A stretch of 64,000 nt of DNA from positions 204,001-268,000 of the forward strand of contig NZ_JNYJ01000038.1 of NCBI RefSeq assembly GCF_000716715.1. The letters are read 5' to 3'. Within the stretch, counting starts at the first letter, position 1; every line of letters starts with the position of its first letter. The position numbers and the translations under genes are program-made. Under the pieces are notes generated by a model, which was not told the origin of the DNA, made no database searches, and saw only the letters and a list, made by a program, of their open reading frames with translations. This document shows, piece after piece, positions 1 to 9,739 of this stretch. This stretch comes from Dactylosporangium aurantiacum. Its GTDB lineage: Bacteria > Actinomycetota > Actinomycetes > Mycobacteriales > Micromonosporaceae.

Positions 1-3
1 GCG

Positions 4-1929
4 GTGGCGGCGCTCGTGCACCGCGCGGTGCGCGGCCGGGCGGAGCGGGCCGACCGCTGGCTGCTGTGGCTGTCGCTGGCGGCCGGGCTGGTCGGGCTGC
101 TGCCGTGGCTGTGGGTCGGTGCGCTGGGCGGCCTGGTGGAGACGGTGGCCGCCCTGCTCGCCGCGGTGGCGGTGGCCTGGCTCGCGGCGCGGCCGGTCAC
201 GGCGCTCACCGCGCTCGGCGCGTCGCCGCGCAGCGCCTGGGGCGGCACGGCGCTCGGCGGCCTGACCGCGGGCGTCGGCCTGCTCACCCTGGTCGCCGGC
301 GTCGGCGAGCCGGCGGTGCAGCTCTTCGCCATGGTCGCGATCCCGCCGCTGGCGTTCCCGCTGGCCGCCCTGGCGCGCCGGGGGCGCCCGGCGGTGCCGG
401 CGCTGCTGGCGCCCGCCCTGTTCGGGCCGCTCGCGCTGGTCGACCCCGACGAGACGACACTGCTGCTGGGCCTGCGCGACGTCGCCTTCTGGGCGCTCGT
501 CGGCGCCGTGGCCGGCCTGATCCTGGCGCTGCTGACCGGCGTGTCCCTGGTGCCGGCGACGGGGCGCGTCCGGTGGCTGCCCCGCTTCGCCGCCCTGACC
601 GCGGCCGTCGTCGCGGCCGCCGGCGTGCTCGTCGCCACCGCCCTCGGCCAGCCGGGCCTGCACGGCGAGCACCTCTTCGTGATCATGAAGGAGCAGACCG
701 ACCTGAGCGGGCTGCGCGACGTGCCCGACCGCACCACCCGCATCCGGCAGACCTATGAGCGGCTGGTCGGCACCGCGGAGCGCTCACAGGGCCCGCTGCG
801 CGCGGCGCTGCGCGCCAAGCACCTCGACTACACCCCGTTCTACCTGGTCAACGGGGTCGAGGTGCACGCCGGCCCGCTCGTGCGCCAGTGGCTGGAGGGC
901 CGCTCCGACGTCGACCGGGTCCTGCTCAACCCGCAGCTGCGGCCGCTGCCCGTCACCCCGGCACCGGCACACGAGGGTCCGTCGGCCGCGCCGGCCACCC
1001 CACCGTGGAACGTGACGCTGATCAAGGCCGACCAGGTCTGGTCCGAGTACACCACCGGCCGCGGCATCGTCGTGGGCAGCTCCGACTCCGGCGTCGACGG
1101 CACCCACCCGGCGCTGCGGGCCTCGTTCCGCGGCTCGGACGACTCCTGGCTCGACCCGATCGACCACAGCACCGTCCCGTTCGACCCCAACGGCCACGGC
1201 ACGCACACCCTCGCCACCGCGGTCGGGGCCGGCGTCGGGGTGGCCCCGGGCGCGCAGTGGGTGGCCTGCGCCAACCTGCCCCGCAACCTGGGCAGCATGT
1301 CCGCCTACCTGAGCTGCCTGCAGTTCATGCTCGCCCCGTATCCGGCCGGCGCCGACCCGCTGCACGCCGGTGTGCCCCAGCGCGCCCCGCACGTGCTCAC
1401 CAACTCGTGGGGCTGCCCGACGCTGGAGGGCTGCGACGCCCGCTCCCTGCAGCAGGCGGTCGACGCCTTCTCCGCCGCCGGCATCTTCTTCGTGGCCGCC
1501 GCCGGCAACACCGGCCCCGACTGCGCCACCGTCACCGACCCACCGGCCAACTACCCGTCCACCTTCACCGTCGGCGCCGTCACCAGGTCGTCCCAGGTCG
1601 CCTCCTTCTCCAGCCGCGGCCCCACCCCCGCCGGCCTGCCCAAGCCCGACCTCATGGCCCCCGGCGCCGCCATCGTCTCGGCCCTGCCGGGCGGCGGCTA
1701 CGGCGCCCTGAGCGGCACGTCGATGGCGACGCCGCACGTGGCGGGCGTGGTGGCCCTGATGTGGGCGGCCAACCCTGCCCTGATCGGCCACATCGAGCAG
1801 ACCCGCGCCCTGCTGCTGCACACCACCCAACCGGTCGACGCCGCGTCCTCCTCCTGCGGGCAGGCCGACACGGCGGGCGCGGGCCTCGTGGACGCTTTGG
1901 CCGCCGTACGCGCCGCCACCACCTCATGA
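4..1929 (+). CDS. membrane-anchored S8 subtilisin-like serine protease (possibly 5' truncated)
   Basis: Predicted extracytoplasmic serine endopeptidase. The first ~220 residues hold about six hydrophobic segments. A charged stretch (about 225-320) resembles a protease propeptide and is followed by a subtilisin domain. The catalytic triad is visible: Asp361 in SSDSGVDG, His398 in NGHGTH and Ser573 in GTSMATPH, with an oxyanion Asn in AAAGNTG. Four Cys residues in the catalytic domain suggest an extracellular location. The frame is open to the window edge, so the GTG at position 4 may be internal and the membrane part longer. Secreted S8 proteases normally have one signal peptide, so a polytopic N-terminus is unusual. 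The protease call is firm; substrate and true start are unknown. Confidence 0.85.
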   Translation: MAALVHRAVRGRAERADRWLLWLSLAAGLVGLLPWLWVGALGGLVETVAALLAAVAVAWLAARPVTALTALGASPRSAWGGTALGGLTAGVGLLTLVAGVGEPAVQLFAMVAIPPLAFPLAALARRGRPAVPALLAPALFGPLALVDPDETTLLLGLRDVAFWALVGAVAGLILALLTGVSLVPATGRVRWLPRFAALTAAVVAAAGVLVATALGQPGLHGEHLFVIMKEQTDLSGLRDVPDRTTRIRQTYERLVGTAERSQGPLRAALRAKHLDYTPFYLVNGVEVHAGPLVRQWLEGRSDVDRVLLNPQLRPLPVTPAPAHEGPSAAPATPPWNVTLIKADQVWSEYTTGRGIVVGSSDSGVDGTHPALRASFRGSDDSWLDPIDHSTVPFDPNGHGTHTLATAVGAGVGVAPGAQWVACANLPRNLGSMSAYLSCLQFMLAPYPAGADPLHAGVPQRAPHVLTNSWGCPTLEGCDARSLQQAVDAFSAAGIFFVAAAGNTGPDCATVTDPPANYPSTFTVGAVTRSSQVASFSSRGPTPAGLPKPDLMAPGAAIVSALPGGGYGALSGTSMATPHVAGVVALMWAANPALIGHIEQTRALLLHTTQPVDAASSSCGQADTAGAGLVDALAAVRAATTS

Positions 1930-2885
1930 CGGCGCCCACCTCCCACCCCGCCGCGGGCCGTGACGACGTCCGCCGCGCAGCGGCCGCGGCACGCGTTCGG
2001 CTGCGCAGCGGTCGTGGCTCGCGTCCGACCGCGCACAGCGGTCCTGGCTCGCGGACGGCCGCGCACAGCGGTCCTGGCTCACGGACGGCCGCGCACAGCG
2101 GTCACGCCTCGCATAACGGCTACGCGCAGTGGTCGTGGCTCCCGTCCGGCCGCGCGCAGCACCCCCGACCGAGCACATCCGGCTGCGCGCAGTGGTCGCG
2201 GCTCCCGTCCGGCTGCGCGCAGTGGTCGTGGCTCCCGTCCGGCCGCGCGCAGCACCCCGACCGAGCACATCCGGCTGCGCGCAGTGGTCGTGGCTCGCAC
2301 GACGGCCGCGGCTCGCATCTGGCTGCGTGCAGCACCTGCCCGACGGACCGCGCTGCCGCGCGGCGGCTGGGGCTCGGGGGTTTTCTCGTGCAGCGCCCCG
2401 ACTGCCGCATCGCCACGCGCCGCGCCGCGACCGCGTTGGCCACGAGCAGCGGCCGCGGCGTGCGTTGGCCGCACGCAGGCGGCCCCGCCGCGTCACGACG
2501 GTCCTGGCAGCCGGGCGTGCAAGGCGATGTGGAGCGGGCTCACGGTGCGAGGCAACGCCGCGGCCTCATGCACGCCTTGACTGCCGCGTCAGCCCGCCGC
2601 CGATGTCGACCGCGCCGCCGCCGTGGACCCAGCTCACCGTGCAGGGCGGCATAACAATGCTGGCGCGCGTCGACCGCTGGGACGCCCATCACCTGCAAAC
2701 CCATCCGATTTGTCGGCCTCGTCACGAACCAGGCTCCCTCCAGCAGCGTCCGGACCTCAGCCGGCATGCGATTCGAGGGTTCACCCACCAGCGCCGTCGA
2801 CCGCCACCGCGCCAGCCGGGCCGCGCCGGTCGTGCTCGGCGGGTGAGTGGCCGGGCGGTCGCGTCGAGGCGAGCTAACAGTTAGG
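1930..2885. other. long gene-free stretch after the protease gene
   Basis: Nearly 1 kb without a convincing gene. The first part contains a 30-bp tandem repeat (separate entry). The rest (about 2346-2885) is GC-rich and open in several frames, but its translations are Arg/Pro/Ala-rich shadows without recognisable domains or a good ribosome binding site. I see no tRNA or clear terminator. It may be degenerate coding sequence. Confidence 0.5.
2002..2345. repeat. 30-bp tandem minisatellite, about 11 imperfect units
   Basis: Units follow the pattern GCGCGCAGTGGTCGTGGCTC followed by CCGTCCGGCC, or variants of it. At least five units are exactly 30 bp. Two interspersed variant units carry CACCCCGACCGAGCACATCC in place of the middle. 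No conserved repeat is separated by unique spacers, so it is not CRISPR. The unit is a multiple of three and all frames are fairly open, but no translated frame looks like a real protein. Confidence 0.8.
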
Positions 2886-2891
2886 TATGTT
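2886..2891 (+). promoter_or_regulatory. -10 box TATGTT of a leaderless GNAT gene
   Basis: TATGTT ends 6 nt before the ATG at 2898, and no Shine-Dalgarno sequence precedes that ATG. This is the geometry of a leaderless transcript. GTTAGGTA just upstream recurs before the large secreted protein gene (36280-36287). Confidence 0.4.
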
Positions 2892-2897
2892 TACCAA

Positions 2898-3779
2898 ATG
2901 ATCGTTGACGGGGTGGATGCGGTGCTGGCGGGGCGGCTGTGCGGGCAGGCGCTGGACCTGCCGGAGGACGCCGGGGAGGCGGAGGCGCTGGTGCGGCGGC
3001 TGGCGGAGCCGCCGGCCGGGCGGGCCACGGTGCGCCTCGCGGTGCTGGACCAGGACGGGACGGCGGCTGGCGTGGTGCTCGGTTCGATCAGTGACGCCGA
3101 CCCGCTGCTGGGGCACGTCGAGCTGATCGCGGTGCACCCTGGGCGGCGGCGGGCGGGGATCGGCACGGCGTTGCTGGCGGCGGCGGAGCGGCGGTTGGCG
3201 GATCTCGGGGCGCAGCGGGTCAGGATCGGGGGGAACCCGCCGTGCTACGCGTGGCCCGGGATCGACGTGCGGTACACGCCGGCGGTGTGCCTGGCGCAGC
3301 GGGCCGGGTACGAACGCAGCAACACCGCCTGGAACATGACCGCCGACCTGAGCGTGGTGAGTCCGGCGGCGCGGGCGGACGAGGAGCGGCTGGACGGCGC
3401 CGGGGTGAAGGTGGTGCGGGCCGGGGCAGACACCCCGGAGTGGGTGCGCGGCATCTGGGGCGACGGCTGGGCCTGGGAGGTCGGGCAGTCGCTGGACCGG
3501 GCCGGCGCCGGCTGCTGGGTGGCGGTGCGCGACGGGGAGATCCTCGGGTTCGCGGCGTACGGCGCCAACCGCCCCTCCTGGTTCGGCCCGATGGGCACCG
3601 CGCCGGCCGCCGAAGGGCTCGGGGTCGGGCGGGTCCTGCTGCGGCGGTGCCTCGCGGACCAGGCCGCCGGCGGGCACCACACGGCGCAGATCGGCTGGGC
3701 GGGCCCCGTGGCGTTCTACTCCAAGACGGTCGGCGCGCGCCTGGAGCGCATCTTCTGGATCTACACCAAGCAGCTGTGA
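2898..3779 (+). CDS. double-domain GNAT acetyltransferase
   Basis: Predicted acetyl-CoA-dependent N-acetyltransferase of 293 aa with two GNAT folds. The N-terminal copy has the acetyl-CoA signature in VHPGRRRAGIGTALL. The C-terminal copy is more diverged (EGLGVGRVLL). A Cys/Pro-rich loop (NPPCYAWPGID) lies between them. I chose ATG 2898 over an upstream in-frame GTG because a TATGTT box lies just before it. A strong hairpin follows the stop. The substrate cannot be read from sequence; drug or metabolite acetylation are both possible. Confidence 0.8.
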   Translation: MIVDGVDAVLAGRLCGQALDLPEDAGEAEALVRRLAEPPAGRATVRLAVLDQDGTAAGVVLGSISDADPLLGHVELIAVHPGRRRAGIGTALLAAAERRLADLGAQRVRIGGNPPCYAWPGIDVRYTPAVCLAQRAGYERSNTAWNMTADLSVVSPAARADEERLDGAGVKVVRAGADTPEWVRGIWGDGWAWEVGQSLDRAGAGCWVAVRDGEILGFAAYGANRPSWFGPMGTAPAAEGLGVGRVLLRRCLADQAAGGHHTAQIGWAGPVAFYSKTVGARLERIFWIYTKQL

Positions 3780-3787
3780 CGCATGAA

Positions 3788-3819
3788 GGGCAGGCCGTGG
3801 GTTCGCCACGATCCTGCCC
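3788..3819. terminator. hairpin after the GNAT gene
   Basis: GGGCAGG (3788-3794) pairs with CCTGCCC (3813-3819), with an inner GTGG/CCAC stem. It begins 9 bp after the stop codon and has no T tract, which is usual in high-GC actinomycetes. Confidence 0.6.
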
Positions 3820-3906
3820 CGCACACGTCGCACCGGCGCCCAGTGATCCCCCGTCGTGCCACGGGCGGCCGGTGCCGCCTCGAGAGCGGCAGCGAACGCC
3901 GCAGCG

Positions 3907-4134
3907 TCAGCGGTCCGGCTGGTTGCCGCGCTTGTCCTGCATCGTCGTCTGCTCCATCTGGAGTTTCTTCGCCTGCATCGTGGCCGTGTTCGCCGTCGCC
4001 GACTGGCCCGCGATGTCGGCGTCAGGCGTGATGGTCATGTCGTCGGAAAGGTCCGGGTCCATGTAGCCGAGGTCGTCTTCGCTGCGGTGCATGCCGCGGC
4101 TGTCGAAGTTGCTGTTCTTCTTTGACTTACCCAT
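3907..4134 (-). CDS. small hydrophilic hypothetical protein, 75 aa
   Basis: A short gene of unknown function. The protein begins MGKSKKNSNFDSRG and is rich in Asp, Met, Gln and Lys, with no hydrophobic segment and no known domain. It is unlike the Arg/Pro/Ala shadows around it in composition. A good ribosome binding site (GAGGGGGAAG) lies 3-4 bases before the ATG, so I regard it as real although a longer reading frame runs through it. It is convergent with the GNAT gene and divergent from the dipeptidase gene. Confidence 0.7.
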   Translation of the reverse strand: MGKSKKNSNFDSRGMHRSEDDLGYMDPDLSDDMTITPDADIAGQSATANTATMQAKKLQMEQTTMQDKRGNQPDR

Positions 4135-4211
4135 GGCTTCCCCCTCGTGTAGGCCGCTCCCACCATATGAGGACCCTTCACGTGATGCGGGCAAAATCCG
4201 CAATTCATCCC

Positions 4212-4217
4212 TACAGT
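4212..4217 (+). promoter_or_regulatory. -10 box TACAGT of a leaderless dipeptidase gene
   Basis: TACAGT is followed by 7 nt and then the ATG at 4225, giving a predicted transcription start at or next to the start codon. Confidence 0.4.
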
Positions 4218-4224
4218 CGGTGGG

Positions 4225-5298
4225 ATGAGTGGTGCGATACCCGTCATCGACGGCCACAATGACCTGCCGTGGCGGCTGCGGATGCGGGCCGGGGCGCCCG
4301 ACGTCGCCGGGCACGCCGAAGGACTGCACACCGACCTGCCCCGGCTGCGGCAAGGCGGGGTGCGGGCCCAGTTCTGGTCCGTCTATGTGCCCTGCGGCGG
4401 GCCGCAGTCCGAGGCGACCGTCAAGGTGCTCGAGCAGATCGACCTCGTCCGGCGGTTGGTCGAGGCGCACCCGGACCAGTTGGCGCTCGCGACCACCGCC
4501 GGGGAGGTCGAGCGGATCAGCCAGAGCGGCCGGATCGCGTCGCTGCTGGGCGCCGAGGGCGGGCACTGCCTGGACGACTCGCTGGGTGTCCTGCGCAGTC
4601 TGTACCGGCTGGGCGTGCGGTACCTGACCCTCACCCACGGCAAGAACACCGCCTGGGCGGACAGCGCCACCGACGAGCCGGCGGTCGGCGGGCTCTCGCC
4701 GTTCGGCGTGGAGGTGGTGCGCGAGCTCAACCGGCTGGGCATGATGGCCGACCTGTCGCACGTCGCGCCCGCGACCATGCACGCCGCGCTGGACGTGTCG
4801 ACGGCGCCGGCGTTCTTCTCCCACTCCTCGGCGCGGGCGCTGTGCGACCACCCGCGCAACGTGCCCGACGACGTCCTGACCCGAGTGCGCGACACGGGCG
4901 GGGTGGTGATGGTGACGTTCGTGCCGTTCTTCCTCAACGAGGCCTGCCGGCAGTGGGGCGACGAGCTGTACCGCGTCGAGGACGCCATCCCGGCCGAGTT
5001 CGGCTCGGCGGAGTTCGAGCGGCTGCAGCGGGAGTGGATCGCGGCCAACCCGTGCCCGCCGTCGAGCGTGCGGGACGTCGCCGACCACGTGGAGCACGTC
5101 CGTGACGTCGCCGGGATCGGCGCGGTCGGCATCGGCGGTGATTTCGACGGTACGGAGGTGCTGCCGGAGGGCCTGCCCGACGTGTCGGCGTACCCGGCGC
5201 TGTTCGACGAGCTGCGGGGCCGTCGCTGGTCCGAGCCCGACCTGCGCAGGCTGGGCTGGGACAACACTCTGCGCGTCCTGCGCGACACCTGCGGCTGA
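4225..5298 (+). CDS. M19 family membrane-type dipeptidase
   Basis: Predicted zinc dipeptidase of 357 aa, related to renal dipeptidase; members hydrolyse dipeptides, including some with a D-residue. The metal site is visible: His and Asp in IDGHNDLP near the N-terminus, Glu in GAEGGHC, and His residues in LSHVA and FSHSS. The C-terminal GIGGDFDG motif typical of M19 is present. No signal peptide is seen, so the enzyme is probably cytoplasmic. Length and motif order match the family. It converges on groEL across a shared terminator and a minisatellite. Confidence 0.9.
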   Translation: MSGAIPVIDGHNDLPWRLRMRAGAPDVAGHAEGLHTDLPRLRQGGVRAQFWSVYVPCGGPQSEATVKVLEQIDLVRRLVEAHPDQLALATTAGEVERISQSGRIASLLGAEGGHCLDDSLGVLRSLYRLGVRYLTLTHGKNTAWADSATDEPAVGGLSPFGVEVVRELNRLGMMADLSHVAPATMHAALDVSTAPAFFSHSSARALCDHPRNVPDDVLTRVRDTGGVVMVTFVPFFLNEACRQWGDELYRVEDAIPAEFGSAEFERLQREWIAANPCPPSSVRDVADHVEHVRDVAGIGAVGIGGDFDGTEVLPEGLPDVSAYPALFDELRGRRWSEPDLRRLGWDNTLRVLRDTCG

Positions 5299-5309
5299 TC
5301 GCGGCGGCC

Positions 5310-5421
5310 GGGCAGCGAAGGACGAACCGCCCGCGGACAGCCGAAGGACGAACCCGACCGCGGACAGCCGAAGGACGAACGCGCCCGCGGACAGCCAAGG
5401 GCGCACCCGACCGCGGACAGC
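5310..5421. repeat. 27-bp tandem minisatellite, about four units
   Basis: Starting just after the dipeptidase stop, units of GGACAGCCGAAGGACGAAC plus CCGACCGC follow one another (25, 27, 27 and 26 bp, then a partial unit). They lie between the dipeptidase gene and the groEL terminator. No coding role is seen. Confidence 0.75.
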
Positions 5422-5422
5422 A

Positions 5423-5454
5423 AGAGGGGCAGGCCCGGCAGGGCCTGCCCCTCT
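5423..5454. terminator. bidirectional terminator between dipeptidase gene and groEL
   Basis: Perfect 14-bp inverted repeat AGAGGGGCAGGCCC / GGGCCTGCCCCTCT around a GGCA loop, ending 14 bp from the groEL stop. It can serve both convergent genes. Confidence 0.85.
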
Positions 5455-5468
5455 ACGAAGAACCGGAC

Positions 5469-7118
<1,650 letters not shown>

Positions 7119-7266
7119 TTACGCCTCGACCCACGTGGGGCCGGCGGCTCACCGCCTGCTTTCGCACCTTCAAGGATCCAGCGGATCCCCGGTGGTCGGG
7201 CCGGATGAGCCCGCGACGACCAGCTCCCGGACGCTCTCGCACCCAGGCGCTGCACCGCCCCGACCG

Positions 7267-7293
7267 TTGGCACTCACCTGTCGCGAGTGCCAA
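7267..7293. promoter_or_regulatory. CIRCE operator 1 (HrcA site)
   Basis: TTGGCACTC, 9-bp spacer, GAGTGCCAA: a perfect inverted repeat with the canonical spacing. It would overlap the predicted groEL transcription start. Confidence 0.9.
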
Positions 7294-7297
7294 CTCC

Positions 7298-7326
7298 TGT
7301 TTAGCACTCTGACCGTGCGAGTGCAA
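7298..7326 (-). promoter_or_regulatory. groEL promoter
   Basis: On the minus strand, -35 TTGCAC (7321-7326), a 17-bp spacer and -10 TAAACA (7298-7303). The whole promoter lies inside CIRCE 2, consistent with repression by occlusion. Confidence 0.6.
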
Positions 7327-7327
7327 G
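7301..7327. promoter_or_regulatory. CIRCE operator 2 (HrcA site)
   Basis: TTAGCACTC, 9-bp spacer, GAGTGCAAG; the left arm is the exact consensus. It overlaps the predicted promoter and is 7 bp from the first site. Confidence 0.88.
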
Positions 7328-7417
7328 CAAACCGAAGGTGACGACGCGGGTGGTCGAAGCGCGGCAAACGCCAACAAACCAGGCACCAATGGTACGAAGA
7401 ACGCCCGAACAGACGCA

Positions 7418-7450
7418 GGGCACCGTTCCTCATCAATGAGGACGGTGCCC
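7418..7450 (-). terminator. terminator after the first cold-shock gene
   Basis: GGGCACCGTTCCTCAT pairs with ATGAGGACGGTGCCC with one bulged base. It lies about 24 bp past the csp stop. Confidence 0.8.
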
Positions 7451-7473
7451 CGGCGGGGTGGATCCAGACGATG

Positions 7474-7677
7474 TCAGGCGATTTGACGGACCTTCTCCGC
7501 CTGCGGGCCCTTCTGACCCTGCGCGATCTCGAACTCGACGCGCTGTCCGTCTTCCAGCGATTTGTAGCCATCCATCTCGATCGCGGAGAAGTGGACGAAG
7601 ACGTCCTGCCCCCCGTCGACCGCGATGAACCCGTAGCCCTTTTCGCTGTTGAACCACTTCACGGTGCCCTGTGCCAC
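7474..7677 (-). CDS. CspA-family cold-shock protein (copy 1)
   Basis: Single-stranded nucleic-acid chaperone of 67 aa made of one five-stranded OB-fold. RNP1 (KGYGFI) and RNP2 (VFVHF) motifs are intact, with the usual [10 protein letters not shown] start. Length is standard. It is monocistronic with its own terminator. A paralogue lies at 63009-63212 and has the same GQKGPQA ending. Confidence 0.95.
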   Translation of the reverse strand: MAQGTVKWFNSEKGYGFIAVDGGQDVFVHFSAIEMDGYKSLEDGQRVEFEIAQGQKGPQAEKVRQIA

Positions 7678-7875
7678 GGTGCACTTCCTCTACTTCGGTC
7701 CCTCTTCGTCACTCCGGCTGGCTGTGGGGACCAGCCTTGAGGTCCTCGGCCGGCCACGCCGGCCCGTGGGGTGGCACCGGCGCGAGGATCGACGACCGAA
7801 ACGGACGGTACACGAGATAACCCGAGACCCGACAGCCCCCAAATCGGACAGCAAGGTCACGAATCATGCGCGCGC

Positions 7876-7899
7876 AAAAGGTTTCCGATGGGACCTTTT
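7876..7899. repeat. short inverted repeat upstream of csp copy 1
   Basis: AAAAGGT / ACCTTTT around a 10-nt loop, about 200 bp before the csp start. Its role is unknown; it could lie in a leader RNA or be an operator. Confidence 0.3.
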
Positions 7900-7910
7900 C
7901 GGCGCAGTTC

Positions 7911-7961
7911 TTGCCGGCGCGAACATCGCCAGTCGACTAAGCCCCGACAAGGCGCCGGCAA
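7911..7961 (-). terminator. possible terminator of the PaaN-like gene
   Basis: Perfect 10-bp inverted repeat TTGCCGGCGC / GCGCCGGCAA with a 31-nt loop, starting 10 bp after the stop codon. The long loop makes the call moderate. Confidence 0.45.
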
Positions 7962-7970
7962 GGCCTGCGA

Positions 7971-9644
7971 CTAGGCGTGCCTGCGCGACTGCACGACGCG
8001 GAAGCGACTGGCCACGTACGCACCGTCCGTGAGCGCGGCATTGGCCGCGGGATTGGCGCCGCTGGCGTGGAAGTCCGAAAACGCGGCCGACTGGTTCACG
8101 AAGACGCCACCGGTAAGGTTGACTGACAAATGAACTCCGGCCTGGAGAGCGGCCTCTTCCATCGCGTCCAGGACATCGTCAGACGTCGAATACACCGAAG
8201 CGGTCAATGCGCCCTTCTTACCCACCGTGTCGGCGAAGATCCGCAAACTGTCCCCGGTCGAATCGGTGGCGACAACGAAGGAAATAGGACCGAACCACTC
8301 GGTGCCATAGGTGGCCGCCGCATCGGCGTCGAGCCGCACGATCAGAGGCGTGCGGACGGTCGCGTTCTGATATACCGGATGCGTAACGTCAGACGATTCC
8401 AGCAGCACGGTGCCGAGGGTGCGGGCTTTCTCCAAGCGGCGCAGCACGCCTTCATTGACGATGGCGCCGGAAAGCTCCACACCGCGGGCCGGGTCGCGGG
8501 TCAGTGCGGCCACCGCGCCGGCGATCCCGGCGGCGACGTCGTCGAAGCTCTTGTGCCCGTCCTCCGTGGCGATGCCGCCCGAGGGCACCAGCACGTTCTG
8601 TGGCGTCGTGCACATCTGCCCGGAGTACAGCAGCAGCGAGAAGCCGATGTTGCGGCACATCCCGGCGAAGTCGGCGGTCGAGTCGACCACGATCGTGTTG
8701 ACGCCGGCCTTCTCGGTGTGGACGGCGGCCTGGCGGGCGTTGTCCTCCAGCCAGTCGCCGAACTCCGTGGAGCCGGTGAAGTCGATGATGCGCACCTCGG
8801 GCCGCACCGCGAGGACCTTCGCCAGCCCCTCGCCCGGCGCCTCGGGCGCCAGCAGCACCAGGTTGGGGTCGAAGCCGGCGTCGGCCAGCACCTCCCGGGC
8901 CGTCTTCACGGTGATCGCCAGCGGCAGCACCGCCCCCGGGTGCGGCTTGACCACGACGGGGTTGCCGGTGACCAGGGACGCGAACAGGCCGGGGTAGGAG
9001 TTCCAGGTCGGGAACGTGTTGCAGCCGATCACCAGGGCGACGCCGCGGGGCACGACATGGAAGGTCTTGCGCATCCGCAGCGGCTCACCCTTGCCCGCCG
9101 GCTTCTCCCAGGTGGCGCTCGCCGGGGTGCGGGTCATCTCGCGGTACGCGTAGGCGATCGCCTCCAGCGCCCGGTCGAACGCGTGCGGCGCGCCGGCCTG
9201 GAACGCCATGACGAACGCCTGGCCGGTGGTCGCGTGCACGGCGTTGGCCAGCTCGAAGGCGCCGGCGTGCAGCCGCGCGAGGATCTCCAGGCAAACCCCG
9301 GCCCTGGTCCGCGGCCCGGCGTCGCGCCAGGCCGGCATCCCGGCCGCGGCGGCGGCGAGCAGCCCGTCGACGTCGGCGTGCGGGTACCGGATGTCGAGCG
9401 GGATGCCGAAGGGCGAGGCCTCCGTCGCGACCCAGCCGGTGATCGCGGGCTGGTCGGCGAGGGGGAAGTCGCCGCCCAGGTACGCGCGGAAGGCGGCCTC
9501 ACCGTCGGCCGCGGCGTGCTCGCCGTAGATGCGCGGGCTGGGCGACTCCGGGTACGCCGACCAGTACGCACGCTCGGCGATCGCGGTCAGCGCCCGCTCG
9601 AGGGTGTCGGTGTGGGTGGTGAACATGGGGTGTGGGTGCTCCAT
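7971..9644 (-). CDS. paaN: PaaN-like aldehyde dehydrogenase family protein
   Basis: Predicted NAD(P)-dependent aldehyde dehydrogenase-fold enzyme of 557 aa, resembling PaaN proteins associated with phenylacetate degradation. Support comes from the ALDH core (GCNTFPTWN, VVKPHPG, DFTGSTEFG), a catalytic Cys at about residue 345 in SGQMCTTPQ, and the C-terminal NLTGGVFVNQSAAFSDFH block. No other paa gene is nearby, so the pathway role is inferred from family resemblance. I use ATG 9644; a later ATG at 9626 is possible. A generic ALDH with another substrate cannot be excluded. Confidence 0.78.
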   Translation of the reverse strand: MEHPHPMFTTHTDTLERALTAIAERAYWSAYPESPSPRIYGEHAAADGEAAFRAYLGGDFPLADQPAITGWVATEASPFGIPLDIRYPHADVDGLLAAAAAGMPAWRDAGPRTRAGVCLEILARLHAGAFELANAVHATTGQAFVMAFQAGAPHAFDRALEAIAYAYREMTRTPASATWEKPAGKGEPLRMRKTFHVVPRGVALVIGCNTFPTWNSYPGLFASLVTGNPVVVKPHPGAVLPLAITVKTAREVLADAGFDPNLVLLAPEAPGEGLAKVLAVRPEVRIIDFTGSTEFGDWLEDNARQAAVHTEKAGVNTIVVDSTADFAGMCRNIGFSLLLYSGQMCTTPQNVLVPSGGIATEDGHKSFDDVAAGIAGAVAALTRDPARGVELSGAIVNEGVLRRLEKARTLGTVLLESSDVTHPVYQNATVRTPLIVRLDADAAATYGTEWFGPISFVVATDSTGDSLRIFADTVGKKGALTASVYSTSDDVLDAMEEAALQAGVHLSVNLTGGVFVNQSAAFSDFHASGANPAANAALTDGAYVASRFRVVQSRRHA

Positions 9645-9669
9645 GTCGCCATCCTGCCATTTGGGAAGC

Positions 9670-9739
9670 GCCGATCTTGCGGTTGTGCTTGGAAGCCGCG
9701 ACTGGAACCACGCAACCGCTGCACAACCGCAAGATCGGC
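9670..9739. repeat. 19-bp perfect inverted repeat, 32-nt loop
   Basis: GCCGATCTTGCGGTTGTGC (9670-9688) and its exact reverse complement (9721-9739) directly abut the MFS stop codon at 9740. It could be that gene's terminator, but the stem is unusually long and GATC-containing, so a dispersed REP/MITE-like element is an alternative. Confidence 0.7.

Noticed and set aside
2002..2345. Repeat array that might be CRISPR
   Set aside because: Units are directly adjacent and vary along their whole length; no constant repeat with unique spacers, and no cas genes nearby.
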